A DNA stretch of 64,000 bases, from the NCBI GenBank assembly GCA_016787755.1, contig JAEUUA010000023.1, positions 422,613 to 486,612 of the forward strand. Reading direction: 5' to 3'. Made by a program: the position numbers and the translations under genes. The stretch is from Cyclobacteriaceae bacterium (lineage in GTDB: Bacteria; Bacteroidota; Bacteroidia; Cytophagales; Cyclobacteriaceae). Under the pieces are notes generated by a model, which was not told where the DNA came from, ran no database searches, and saw nothing but the letters and a program-made list of their open reading frames with translations. Of this stretch, positions 1 to 7,607 are shown piece after piece; within the stretch, counting starts at the first letter, position 1; every line of letters begins with the position of its first letter.

Positions 1-199
1 CGAACGCACTGTTTACAATTCTGTTTTTAACGGCCGGATGATCAAGACTGAGTCCTTTTTTCTTTTCGTCATCAGTAAGTTCTCTTGGAGCAATGTCAAG
101 CAGCAGCACCTCTACACCAATGTTGGCGAAGTGACATGCAATGCGAGAACCCATAATTCCTGACCCTAATACGGCAACTTTGCGGATTGATCTATTCAT
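1..199 (-). CDS. 3-hydroxyacyl-CoA dehydrogenase, N-terminal fragment (runs off window)
   Basis: The 66 visible residues begin MNRSIRKVAVLGSGIMGSR, a Rossmann NAD-binding loop of the GxGxMG type used by 3-hydroxyacyl-CoA dehydrogenases (FadB/FadN/PaaH family), which oxidise 3-hydroxyacyl-CoA in fatty-acid beta-oxidation. The acidic Asp at the end of strand 2 (LLLDIAPRE) fits NAD(H) binding. The ATG is at 197-199, four bases after the stop of the upstream MarR gene, so the two are probably one transcript. The rest of the enzyme, which may include an enoyl-CoA hydratase domain, lies outside the window. The family is clear; the exact subfamily cannot be decided from this fragment. Confidence 0.8.
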   Translation of the reverse strand, partial: MNRSIRKVAVLGSGIMGSRIACHFANIGVEVLLLDIAPRELTDDEKKKGLSLDHPAVKNRIVNSAF

Positions 200-203
200 G
201 GTA

Positions 204-653
204 TTAACTGTTCGCGGTTTCGTAAATATTATTTTTCTCAATCATTTTATTTATCTCCTGGAGCACTTCAAAAAAAACATCTAATTTTTTATTCGGAATT
301 TCTTCACGCACCACTTCATTAAAGCGAAGCACGGTTTCGCGCGACTTCTCTTTGTGTAGTTTACCGGCTTTGGTCAGAAAAATTAGAACGGATCGTTTAT
401 CCACCTTATCAGCCTGACGATAAATTAAGCCCTTTTCCTCCATAGAATTAAGCAGGCGTGTAACACTTCTGGCTTCCAATCCCATTAAAGGTCCAATCTT
501 GGTAGCGGGGGTTCCCTCTTCGGAATGAATGTTTAACAAAGCAAACCCGATTGACATGGTGCCATTGTATTTTGTTGCCTGCTGATTATACATACGAGCG
601 ATACCATGCCAGACGGTTTTGATATGATAATCTATGGTTTCCTCCTTCTTCAT
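204..653 (-). CDS. MarR-family transcriptional regulator
   Basis: A winged-helix protein of about 149 residues. The recognition part reads GLEARSVTRLLNSMEEKGLIYRQ, followed by the wing (DKRSVLIFLTKAGK), the usual MarR layout. MarR dimers bind palindromes and release DNA on binding small phenolic or acyl ligands. I start it at MKKEETIDYH (ATG at 651-653); a 15-residue longer form from 698 is open but its extra residues do not look like MarR sequence. It lies directly upstream of the 3-hydroxyacyl-CoA dehydrogenase fragment, which suggests it controls fatty-acid or acyl-CoA degradation. The regulatory target is inferred from context only. Confidence 0.85.
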   Translation of the reverse strand: MKKEETIDYHIKTVWHGIARMYNQQATKYNGTMSIGFALLNIHSEEGTPATKIGPLMGLEARSVTRLLNSMEEKGLIYRQADKVDKRSVLIFLTKAGKLHKEKSRETVLRFNEVVREEIPNKKLDVFFEVLQEINKMIEKNNIYETANS

Positions 654-800
654 TCTCACAAACGATGTCGAAGATATAAAAATATATTCTGCATGCATAC
701 TACTTTTGAAATTTTATTTACAGCATTTCCTGCATATTGGCAGTAATGTGAAAATGTAGCGTGAAGCATTTTGATAAAGGATGATTTGGGTTAAGCAGAA

Positions 801-831
801 TAAAAAAAGCAAGGAGACTACTCCCTGCTTT
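801..831 (-). terminator. Rho-independent terminator closing the respiratory operon
   Basis: Read on the minus strand, AAAGCAGGGAG, a four-base loop (TAGT) and CTCCTTGCTTT form a stem of about 10 pairs with one mismatch, followed directly by a run of T. It lies 31 bases beyond the stop of the cytochrome c gene, the last gene of the operon that starts at 8699. Confidence 0.8.
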
Positions 832-861
832 CAAAATTTACAAACAATTAAAAGAGCTTCT

Positions 862-1269
862 TTACTTCCCCTTTAAAGATCTCATAAAGTTCACAAGATT
901 CCAAAGATCCTCTTCATCAGGAATTTTCTTACTAAACGATGGCATATCGTCTCGTCCTTCAAGCGTTTTATAAAATAAGGAACCATCGCTTTGTTTCTGC
1001 ATTTCGGGGGTTGTCAGATCATCCACTTGGGTATCTAACTGTGCCGCTTTAGTTCCATCACCTAATCCTGTTTTGCCATGGCATGAAGCACAGTGCTTAG
1101 TCCATAAGGCTTTACCTGTTTTGATAGACTCAGCATCTGACTTTACCGGATTAGCCATTTTATCAAACTTGGCAGGTACGGGCCATGGCTTATTTTGAAG
1201 CGTATTAAAGGAAAAAAGCATCAAGCTGAAAAGCGAAATGAGTACGTAAAAAGGGAGATTTTTTTTCAT
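862..1269 (-). CDS. Monoheme cytochrome c, exported
   Basis: A 135-residue class I cytochrome c. An N-terminal hydrophobic segment (residues 6-22) acts as signal peptide or anchor; the heme motif CASCH is at 60-64, with Met109 (RDDMPSF) as the likely sixth ligand and a C-terminal helix DLWNLVNFMRSL typical of small electron carriers. It is the last gene of the 8.7-0.86 kb operon, after the NrfD and Ig-like subunits, separated from the previous gene by 193 bases and followed by an intrinsic terminator. The likely role is periplasmic electron shuttle to or from the NrfD/4Fe-4S module; the redox partner is inferred from position. Confidence 0.88.
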   Translation of the reverse strand: MKKNLPFYVLISLFSLMLFSFNTLQNKPWPVPAKFDKMANPVKSDAESIKTGKALWTKHCASCHGKTGLGDGTKAAQLDTQVDDLTTPEMQKQSDGSLFYKTLEGRDDMPSFSKKIPDEEDLWNLVNFMRSLKGK

Positions 1270-1462
1270 GTGAAAAGAGTTTTAAGGTTCAACATCCTAT
1301 GGAAGCGAGCATTTTTCCTAGTCGCAAGAAAAGCGGCAGATGCCCGGTCTCATCATTATTAATTTTAAGGTTTCAATGTTTTTTAAGTTAAGACTTTTTT
1401 TATAATCTCTCCTCATTCCTTACATCCCGATCGTTCTCGGAAAAGAAGAATGATGGAACTGA

Positions 1463-2341
1463 TTAATGATATTGATTTCTAAGTTTAAATAATTTATAAA
1501 TGATGAAGAAATAGTGACCCCAAACCAAAGTCATTAATAGCGCAAAAACTATAACCATCCAAAGTGGTGGAGCATGCGTCCATAGTTCTCTGTCAATTTT
1601 AACAACATCCGAAATAGGTAACCCCCAAGGTCTTTCAATGGAAGCCTCAACGGTACTATACTCATCAAGGTCTTCTGCCCTCCCAATAAGAACAAGATTC
1701 CCCTGGTTGATTGATCGCAAATTACCAGGGCATTCTATAGACACTTCTCCGTTTTCATCGGTTGTTCCTTCTCCAATTTTTAAATTACCAAAAGATCGCT
1801 TCACATAAAAAGTAACATCTATGTCAGCTAGGGGAGCTTGATCTTCACTGGGCTCAAACAATCTCATTGTTATTGATAAGGTACTATCTTGCTTTTGACC
1901 GTTCATTAAAATACCTGCAGGGCGGATTGTTAATTCTGCTTCATCATCATTTATGCTATTAGTACCGGAAAAGGACGAATTAAAACTCCAAAGCCCGTCC
2001 TCTCCTTTAAATAATTGTTTAACGCCAACTTTTAATGATGCTATACCCTTTTCGTTGGTAATTGCTTCTCCAAGGGGTTTTCTCTCAAGCTCAGTTTGAT
2101 TAAAAAACGAAACGGATTCAAAGGCTACCGGCTGCCATCCTTCTTGTTTTACTTTCAAGGATGTTTGCAAGAGAATGGTATCACTGTTTATCTGTGTACT
2201 AACTAAACTCATTCTTGGGGCCAGCTTATCATTTTGAGCGGCCACTGGAAAGTACACCAAAGTTAACCCAACCAATACCAAAATAAATATTTTTGAGTAT
2301 ATGGCATTCTTGATTAGAGGTATGTTAAAAAGTTTACGCAT
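1463..2341 (-). CDS. Membrane-anchored Ig-like accessory subunit (unknown family)
   Basis: About 292 residues from the ATG at 2339-2341 (MRKLFNIP), which overlaps the end of the NrfD gene by 8 bases; a start 15 bases further upstream is also possible. It has an N-terminal signal segment ending near VAAQ, two beta-rich stretches that look like Ig-like or invasin-like domains (the second contains KIGEGTTDENGEVSI, typical of such strands), and one C-terminal membrane helix (MVIVFALLMTLVWGHYFFII) with a short basic cytoplasmic tail. The overlap with NrfD argues for translational coupling and a stoichiometric complex. I do not recognise a named family. It could act as a periplasmic scaffold holding the cytochromes near the membrane module. 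Confidence 0.7.
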   Translation of the reverse strand: MRKLFNIPLIKNAIYSKIFILVLVGLTLVYFPVAAQNDKLAPRMSLVSTQINSDTILLQTSLKVKQEGWQPVAFESVSFFNQTELERKPLGEAITNEKGIASLKVGVKQLFKGEDGLWSFNSSFSGTNSINDDEAELTIRPAGILMNGQKQDSTLSITMRLFEPSEDQAPLADIDVTFYVKRSFGNLKIGEGTTDENGEVSIECPGNLRSINQGNLVLIGRAEDLDEYSTVEASIERPWGLPISDVVKIDRELWTHAPPLWMVIVFALLMTLVWGHYFFIIYKLFKLRNQYH

Positions 2342-3644
2342 GTTTTTCGGATTCAAATTCGGAAATAGGAATTATGGTCATAAACTTAGAGGCGAGTGTG
2401 AACAATAATAAAAATGTCGCTATGCCCCCAGCAGTTAAAGCCCACTCTACCCATGTTGGCGAATACTGGACAAATTCTATGCGAGTATCTTGCATGGGAA
2501 AAAGCGGAGACTCCAGAGTAGGGACTACAATAAGATATCGCTTTACCCACATGGCCAGCACCATAAAGGAAGCGGCTATTGTGATTAAATTTGGAGTACG
2601 CAATTTTGGAATTGCTACAATAAAAATGGGAAGAACAACACCCGCAAAATTGGCAAATATAAAGTACCAGCCATATTGATTGAGATCAAATAGTTTATCA
2701 ATTACTTCGCTGTTCCATTTTTCAGAACTATACCAATCTGTTAGGTATTCTGAAAAGGTAAAGTACCCATAACCCGCAGCTAACACCATCATTATATATC
2801 CCAGATAGATAAAATGTTTATCTAATAAATAATCTTTTAGACGATAGACCTTTCGAAATATCCACATGGCTATGATTAACACCCCTGTTCCGGAATAAAT
2901 GGCAGCTAGTACAAAGTAGGGGCCAAAAATAGTGCTGTGCCATCCGGGGCGCATGGTCATTCCAAATATCCACGATAATACTGAGTGGACTATAATTGCC
3001 AGAGGAATTATCATAATAGATAGCAAGTTCATAGAAGTGGCAATTGATTTTTTTTGCTCAGGCGTGTCTTGATAGTTTAACGCTAACACTTTATAAAGTT
3101 TTCTTCGCCAGTTTTGTAATTTCAATTCTGTGGCATCTCTGTAAATGGCAAAATCCTTAATGGCAGCCAGGTAGAGAAAAAGGACACCACCCACCAAGTA
3201 GGTTGTTATGGCAAGTACATCCCAGGTTATAGGAGATTGCAACCGAGCAAATATGAAAAGGTGATGAAGCCTGTCAAGTCGACCAACGCACAATAAAATA
3301 TAGATAGGGCCTATAATGGTTGCAATTACCGTGATCAATTCAGCTACACGAATAATTGGCTTTCTCCACTCTACGTTCAACAAATGAAGAATACCAGAAA
3401 TAACCGCACCTGCATAGCTTATCCCTATAAAGAAAATGAAATTGGCGATGTACAATCCCCAAACCACATTGTCACGCATACCGGTAACAATATGACCCTC
3501 TGCCACTTGTACATACAGTGCGTAGGCGGCAATTGCCATAGGAATAAGAAGCGCATACACCCATATCAAAGCTGGCTTTGTAAAAGATTCAATTTGAGGG
3601 GCAAATGCTTTTAAGGCTTCGGTCTGCTTGTCGTTAAGTTTCAT
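2334..3644 (-). CDS. NrfD/PsrC-like integral membrane quinone-reactive subunit
   Basis: 436 residues with about ten hydrophobic helices. The N-terminal ALIWVYALLIPMAIAAYALYVQ and the VWGLYIANFIFFIGISYAGAVISGILHLL segment, which carries the conserved Gly/Ser-rich helix, are typical of NrfD/PsrC/DmsC-type subunits that bind menaquinone and exchange electrons with a periplasmic 4Fe-4S protein. The gene for a Tat-exported 4Fe-4S protein lies directly upstream, the expected partner. No molybdopterin catalytic gene accompanies the pair. In the known family the subunit either oxidises quinol or reduces quinone; direction here cannot be told. The family is certain, the substrate system unknown. Confidence 0.9.
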   Translation of the reverse strand: MKLNDKQTEALKAFAPQIESFTKPALIWVYALLIPMAIAAYALYVQVAEGHIVTGMRDNVVWGLYIANFIFFIGISYAGAVISGILHLLNVEWRKPIIRVAELITVIATIIGPIYILLCVGRLDRLHHLFIFARLQSPITWDVLAITTYLVGGVLFLYLAAIKDFAIYRDATELKLQNWRRKLYKVLALNYQDTPEQKKSIATSMNLLSIMIIPLAIIVHSVLSWIFGMTMRPGWHSTIFGPYFVLAAIYSGTGVLIIAMWIFRKVYRLKDYLLDKHFIYLGYIMMVLAAGYGYFTFSEYLTDWYSSEKWNSEVIDKLFDLNQYGWYFIFANFAGVVLPIFIVAIPKLRTPNLITIAASFMVLAMWVKRYLIVVPTLESPLFPMQDTRIEFVQYSPTWVEWALTAGGIATFLLLFTLASKFMTIIPISEFESEKHA

Positions 3645-3672
3645 GTGCTAATAATTGATTTTTAGTGGACAC

Positions 3673-3731
3673 ATGGAATCTCCTGGCAGATGATCATGCT
3701 GTTGGGTGAACGATGTGCATGGAGATTTCAT
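3673..3731. other. Long inverted repeat between the 4Fe-4S and NrfD genes
   Basis: ATGGAATCTCC at 3673-3683 and GGAGATTTCAT at 3721-3731 are inverted copies matching at 10 of 11 positions, separated by 37 bases. They lie in the 112-base gap between the 4Fe-4S gene and the NrfD gene, in an operon where most other gaps are under 60 bases. A transcript could form a stem here, which might stabilise or process the mRNA. No direct evidence of function. Confidence 0.45.
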
Positions 3732-3756
3732 AATAATATTCAGATTTTATAAGCCA

Positions 3757-4713
3757 TTATTTCTCAGGATTTAAAATATCCTTATATCGTTCCTTCAACT
3801 CATCCGATTTCCCATCAAGACCACGCTCAACCGGAAAAATTCTGTCGCGTGGTGGTAAATAGTATACTCTTGGCTTTGTACCTAAATCCTCCGCATAACG
3901 ATATCCACCCCGCTCTGCAATTATTTGACTGAAACGAATTGTTTCATCTCCATTCGAAACTACATCTTCATTCTCATCTCCAAAATAGAAAACTCCATTA
4001 GGGCAAGCAGTAACGCAATCAGGAAGCTTTCCTTCCCGCACCATGTCTGGGCAGAAATCACATTTCTCAACGGTACCTACTTTGCTGGGCACACTTGTCT
4101 CCGGAGAATAGGATAAAGCGGCCACGGTTGGAGATACTTCTGGCTCATCCCAGTTGAAAACCCGGGTGGAGTATGGACAGGCCGCCATACAAAACTTGCA
4201 CCCAATACAACGTTCATTATCAATGAGCACGAGGCCGTCAGATCGCTTGAAGGTGGCGTCAACAGGGCACACTTTCACACAGGGAGGATTATCGCAATGA
4301 AAACAAGTTTTTGGAAACCAGTAGGGTGATCCTGCTTCACTGTCTTTCATTAGTTTAATAGAAAGCCATTCTTTGTCTTCAGGAATGTGATGCATTTTTT
4401 GACAGGCCGATACGCACTTTCTGGCATTTTTACATTTGGCCAAATCGATAACCATGACGAATTTTTTTCCAGGGATGCCTATCCGCGCCTCCTCACGACT
4501 TACCACAGAATGATTGGCGTGTCGTAGATGCGATTCATCGATCTCAACCATTTCCCCATCTGGAGATAGCAGCCTCACTTTCTTCCCAACTTCTTTATGT
4601 TCATGACTAGCACCCGAACTGCATGAGCACGCAGATCCGCAGGCAGCAAGTGCCCCCAGCGTTCCCAGTTTTAAGAAGTCTCTTCGAGTGTTGGGGCTTT
4701 CTTTTGAATCCAT
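3757..4713 (-). CDS. Tat-exported 4Fe-4S ferredoxin-type electron transfer subunit (DmsB/PsrB/HybA-like)
   Basis: 318 residues. A twin-arginine signal (TRRDFLKLG, 9-17) runs into LAAC at 22-25, which could also be a lipobox. Four cysteine clusters follow: CKNARKCVSAC at 94-104 with a later Cys, CFHCDNPPCVKVCP at 137-150, CIGCKFCMAACP at 169-180, and CDFCPDMVREGKLPDC with TACP, the pattern for four [4Fe-4S] clusters in DmsB/PsrB/HybA proteins. Such proteins pass electrons between an NrfD-type membrane subunit and a catalytic partner. The partner gene is absent here. Residues 46-58 (VRLLSPDGEMVEI) repeat in the small Tat protein encoded just upstream. Family call is secure; membrane attachment by lipidation is inferred. 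Confidence 0.9.
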   Translation of the reverse strand: MDSKESPNTRRDFLKLGTLGALAACGSACSCSSGASHEHKEVGKKVRLLSPDGEMVEIDESHLRHANHSVVSREEARIGIPGKKFVMVIDLAKCKNARKCVSACQKMHHIPEDKEWLSIKLMKDSEAGSPYWFPKTCFHCDNPPCVKVCPVDATFKRSDGLVLIDNERCIGCKFCMAACPYSTRVFNWDEPEVSPTVAALSYSPETSVPSKVGTVEKCDFCPDMVREGKLPDCVTACPNGVFYFGDENEDVVSNGDETIRFSQIIAERGGYRYAEDLGTKPRVYYLPPRDRIFPVERGLDGKSDELKERYKDILNPEK

Positions 4714-4717
4714 GAGT

Positions 4718-4969
4718 TTATGATTTTGGTTTGGGCGTATTAGTCCAATTCAATATTTCCTTATTAGAAACCTTAGTACCGGTTTTTTCTTTATTCACGA
4801 TGCTTTTCTTTACCTCTACAAGCACTCCATCGGGGGTAAGCATTTTGATTGTCTCCTCATCGTCCGGGCTTAAAGATTCGGCCTTTACAGACTGTGTAAG
4901 CAACGCGGTTCCACTCAGGAGTCCGAGCGATAAAAATTTTCTGCGATTATGTTTCTCGTTATTCTTCAT
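4718..4969 (-). CDS. Small Tat-exported protein sharing a motif with the 4Fe-4S subunit
   Basis: 83 residues. The first 30 form a Tat signal (NRRKFLSLGLLSGTALL... ending QSVKA), leaving a mature peptide of about 53 residues with no cysteine. Residues 41-53 (IKMLTPDGVLVEV) match residues 46-58 of the next protein, the 4Fe-4S subunit (VRLLSPDGEMVEI), and the gene ends only 4 bases before that one begins. A shared surface motif suggests that both dock onto the same partner, or that this protein is a small structural subunit of the complex. It has no recognised domain, but the Tat signal and operon position make it a real gene. Confidence 0.75.
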   Translation of the reverse strand: MKNNEKHNRRKFLSLGLLSGTALLTQSVKAESLSPDDEETIKMLTPDGVLVEVKKSIVNKEKTGTKVSNKEILNWTNTPKPKS

Positions 4970-4978
4970 GTTTAATAG

Positions 4979-5881
4979 TTAGAAATTCCACAATCGGGTA
5001 ATATTAAATCCAATTAAAAATTCACCTTTTGTGAAATCATTTTGATTAAACGTCATGTTTTCTTGTCCAAGTATTCCCTGAAATGTGCTTGCGAAAATTT
5101 GAAAAGCGTGTCCGCTGGTGGCAACCTCCCAGCCAACAGTCAGCCCCGGCTTTACTTTATAATTTACATCATCATGCTTGGTGAGTTGATGTGTATAATT
5201 AATCACCAGTGAGGATTGATCGGAGAATTTATACCGTCCAGAAATCCCAATAGCAATCATATCATGCGACAATAAAGAATCTATGGCATTGTAGTGACTG
5301 AAACTTGGACTGACCTGAATCGAAACTTTGTCAGAGATTCGTGACGCTATTATTAACTGATTATAAAATGAAAACCGATGAACGGTTTTTTCATATTTAT
5401 CAGGACGATTGTCTATAGCCCAGTTTCCAAAATAGGTAACACTGACGGGTATGCTCCAATCTCTTCGCTGCTTTAGGATTGCATACTTAGCATTAAAATC
5501 TAAATATTGCTTCAACTTAGCGTAACCAAAGCCTAAGGAAAGATTTTCGATGGGAGTATAGCTAAAGGTTAACCGAACGTTTGCTCCGGGAGCATAAATT
5601 CCGTACAAATCTTCAACCCCATTATTAACAAGACCGAATCTATGTTGAATATTAAACTCCAATGTTTTAGCAGATGGAACAACTACTGACTGCTCGTCCA
5701 TGAGTTGAGGACTCTCAAAAGCAGGTCGTGCTGGTTTCTTATTGGAGGCTTCTTTTTTTTCCGTGGTGGCTTCCTCTTGCGCAAAGACTGGCCTACTGCA
5801 TAAGGTGAAAGCAAGTGCGATAAGAAAGATTCCTGCTCCGTTGCTTGCAAAATAAGAAATTGAAGAAATAATTTTTTTCAT
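4979..5881 (-). CDS. DUF5777-type outer-membrane beta-barrel protein
   Basis: 300 residues with a signal peptide of about 35 residues ending VFAQ. The mature part opens with an acidic/lysine/proline linker and then shows alternating aromatic beta strands (LEFNIQHRFGLVNNGVEDLYGIYAP, LSLGFGYAKLKQYLDFNAKY) ending in a C-terminal aromatic residue (TRLWNF), as in outer-membrane barrels. The RFG...LYGIYAPGANVR region is what I recall of DUF5777 barrels, often encoded beside c-type cytochromes and YceI-like proteins in Bacteroidota. The gene lies nine bases before the small Tat protein gene in the operon. It may hold the cytochromes at, or let substrate through, the outer membrane; that role is inferred. 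Confidence 0.75.
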   Translation of the reverse strand: MKKIISSISYFASNGAGIFLIALAFTLCSRPVFAQEEATTEKKEASNKKPARPAFESPQLMDEQSVVVPSAKTLEFNIQHRFGLVNNGVEDLYGIYAPGANVRLTFSYTPIENLSLGFGYAKLKQYLDFNAKYAILKQRRDWSIPVSVTYFGNWAIDNRPDKYEKTVHRFSFYNQLIIASRISDKVSIQVSPSFSHYNAIDSLLSHDMIAIGISGRYKFSDQSSLVINYTHQLTKHDDVNYKVKPGLTVGWEVATSGHAFQIFASTFQGILGQENMTFNQNDFTKGEFLIGFNITRLWNF

Positions 5882-5892
5882 AATCGAAACAG

Positions 5893-6270
5893 TTAATTGT
5901 CTTGTGCCCCTTGTTTAATCCACTCCAAAATCAATGCTCGTTCTTGATTTGTGGCATTGTTTTTCATACTACCTGTTGTTATTGTTTGGTAGATAATACT
6001 AGACTCAGGCACGTCAACATCCACGTACCCAAAAAATGTTAAACTCACAAAAGCATTTGCCGCAGAAAGATCAGGAGGAATTCCCCCTTTATTGTGACAT
6101 CCTACATTATTGCAAGAGGCGTTAAATATTGGGATTATGTTTAATGCAAACTTCACGGAATCTGGAATGTCAACCTTTTCTGGCTTGATCTCTTCGTAGG
6201 TGCAAGACACAAGCAACACCGATGCTGTGGCCATCATGAGTATGAAATAAAGTAGTTTTTTCATAGTCAT
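5893..6270 (-). CDS. Small heme lipoprotein with a CX4CH motif
   Basis: 125 residues. The lipobox VLLVSC places the lipidated Cys at 23. Residues 53-59 read CNNVGCH, a CX4CH variant of the cytochrome c heme motif; GSMKNN near residue 105 could give the axial Met and the C-terminal ALILEWIKQGAQ matches the last helix of small cytochromes. The start codon overlaps the stop of the previous gene by one base (TAATG), so translation is coupled. The mature N-terminus CTYEEIKPEK resembles that of the previous gene product (CTYYEIEPIK), pointing to a shared tether. Heme attachment at a CX4CH site is known in some bacterial cytochromes but is not proven here. Confidence 0.75.
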   Translation of the reverse strand: MTMKKLLYFILMMATASVLLVSCTYEEIKPEKVDIPDSVKFALNIIPIFNASCNNVGCHNKGGIPPDLSAANAFVSLTFFGYVDVDVPESSIIYQTITTGSMKNNATNQERALILEWIKQGAQDN

Positions 6271-7550
6271 TATTTTTTTGGTTTGAAGGTTAACTGTTTA
6301 TTGGTTACACCAATCTTGTTCAGATTATCGTTGTCAGCTATTGAAATAGAAAATTCATATTGAGATTGACTGATGGGTGTAAAAACAACATCATCTGCCT
6401 GGGTTGTATTCAATGCGCGAATCAATAAGACAGAATAGCCCTTTGTATTGTTGCCATCTATTTTAGCGAGTTGAACATTGGATACTGATCGAATGTCAGA
6501 ATTACTTCCGGTTGGGTTTTCCAAATAATATCCAGGAATACCACTAAATCCGCGCAACCTTGCAAACAAGTCGGTTCGGTCAATGTCATCAGCGGGATAG
6601 TGAACCGCGCCCTCGTGATGACTTCCATCGCTCGCAAAAAGATCTAATGCCTGTCTGGTTAAGCGATTAAATTGACCTGGTTTGTTAAGCCTAATGCCCA
6701 CTGGATTAGAGAACCCCTCACCATCACCTGTTTTACCATGACAAAGCGCACATTCTGCTTGATAAATGTTTTCTCCATTTATAAGATCACCAGAAAATGT
6801 TTTTTTGTTGAGTAAATAGTAACCCGGATCAAGAATAGTGAACCCTGCCGGAGTTCTTTGCAGTTCTTGCTGAACACCATTCCATTCATAGGCTGGTCCA
6901 CTCCGATTATCGCTTATAGCATTTCTGATGTATGATTTATTTCCGGTGTCAACCACTGCACCCGCGCCATTATTAATCATGTCAATCGCATAGCCCATAG
7001 GTTCGGATAACGCCAATGACCAGTTCCAAACATCTTGCTTGCTTGATCCCATATTAAAAGAAAGGATTAAGTTGTCATCACTTTGCTGCGATGTCCACCC
7101 AGCTGTTGAGCCAGCTTTGTTAGGGTCAGTTGGGCCATCATAAAACCAATTAAACCGTGAAGCATTGTAATCATCATCTTTCCAGGATACTAATACGTAT
7201 AAGCTATCATTTGTATAAGCTGCCTTTAAGGTTACGTCCGGACTTACTCCATTATTAAAATCCAATAAACCCCTTAAGGTTCCGCTCATATTAAATAATC
7301 CATCGGTAGACGGTATCTGGTTAGTGACTTGATTTTGAGAGGTTATAGGAAGAAAATCTGCAGATTTCCAGTAGGCAGAGTTTATTTTGTTTGGAATAAT
7401 GGTTACATAACTCGCTTCCAGATTGGTAGTGGCTTTTGGAACTTTTGGTTCTGGAATTTTTATAGGTTCAATTTCGTAGTAGGTGCATCCAATTAAAAAC
7501 GTGCACAATAAAGCGAACCTGAATGGGCGTATGATGGATGCTATTCTCAT
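6270..7550 (-). CDS. Lipoprotein with an ethylbenzene-dehydrogenase-like heme domain interrupted by a cytochrome c domain
   Basis: 426 residues, lipobox FLIGC (Cys22). Residues about 45-230 form a beta-sandwich resembling the heme-b-binding gamma subunit family of ethylbenzene dehydrogenase (VTLKAAYTNDSLYVLVSWKDDD, then WNWSLALSEPMGYAID). A cytochrome c domain follows at about 250-335, with the heme motif CALCH near 266-270. The last 70 residues (YSVLLIRALNT...YEFSISIADND) look like the closing strands of the first domain, so the cytochrome appears nested within the sandwich. The protein may carry one b-type and one c-type heme. It is the second gene of the operon and is coupled to the CX4CH lipoprotein by a TAATG overlap. 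The nested arrangement is my reading of the strand pattern. Confidence 0.75.
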   Translation of the reverse strand: MRIASIIRPFRFALLCTFLIGCTYYEIEPIKIPEPKVPKATTNLEASYVTIIPNKINSAYWKSADFLPITSQNQVTNQIPSTDGLFNMSGTLRGLLDFNNGVSPDVTLKAAYTNDSLYVLVSWKDDDYNASRFNWFYDGPTDPNKAGSTAGWTSQQSDDNLILSFNMGSSKQDVWNWSLALSEPMGYAIDMINNGAGAVVDTGNKSYIRNAISDNRSGPAYEWNGVQQELQRTPAGFTILDPGYYLLNKKTFSGDLINGENIYQAECALCHGKTGDGEGFSNPVGIRLNKPGQFNRLTRQALDLFASDGSHHEGAVHYPADDIDRTDLFARLRGFSGIPGYYLENPTGSNSDIRSVSNVQLAKIDGNNTKGYSVLLIRALNTTQADDVVFTPISQSQYEFSISIADNDNLNKIGVTNKQLTFKPKK

Positions 7551-7568
7551 GATAGATTTGATTGTTAA

Positions 7569-7591
7569 AAGGGGGAGCCTATCTTCCCCTT
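7569..7591 (-). terminator. Hairpin between operon genes 1 and 2, possible attenuator
   Basis: On the minus strand AAGGGGAAG, loop ATAGG and CTCCCCCTT form a nine-pair GC-rich stem with one G-U pair, followed by TTAAC. It lies 17 bases after the YceI-like gene and 19 bases before the next start. The U-run is short, so it may act as a partial terminator or mRNA stabiliser rather than a full stop. Confidence 0.55.
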
Positions 7592-7607
7592 AATCTTTCA
7601 ATTCAGA

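Noticed and set aside
2374..2679. Plus-strand open frame of 101 codons opposite the NrfD gene
   Set aside because: It lies wholly within the antisense of a well-supported membrane protein gene and its translation has no family character.
4731..4982. Plus-strand open frame of 83 codons opposite the small Tat protein
   Set aside because: The minus-strand frame has a Tat signal, a motif shared with the next gene and operon spacing; the plus frame has only hydrophobic bias from the antisense.
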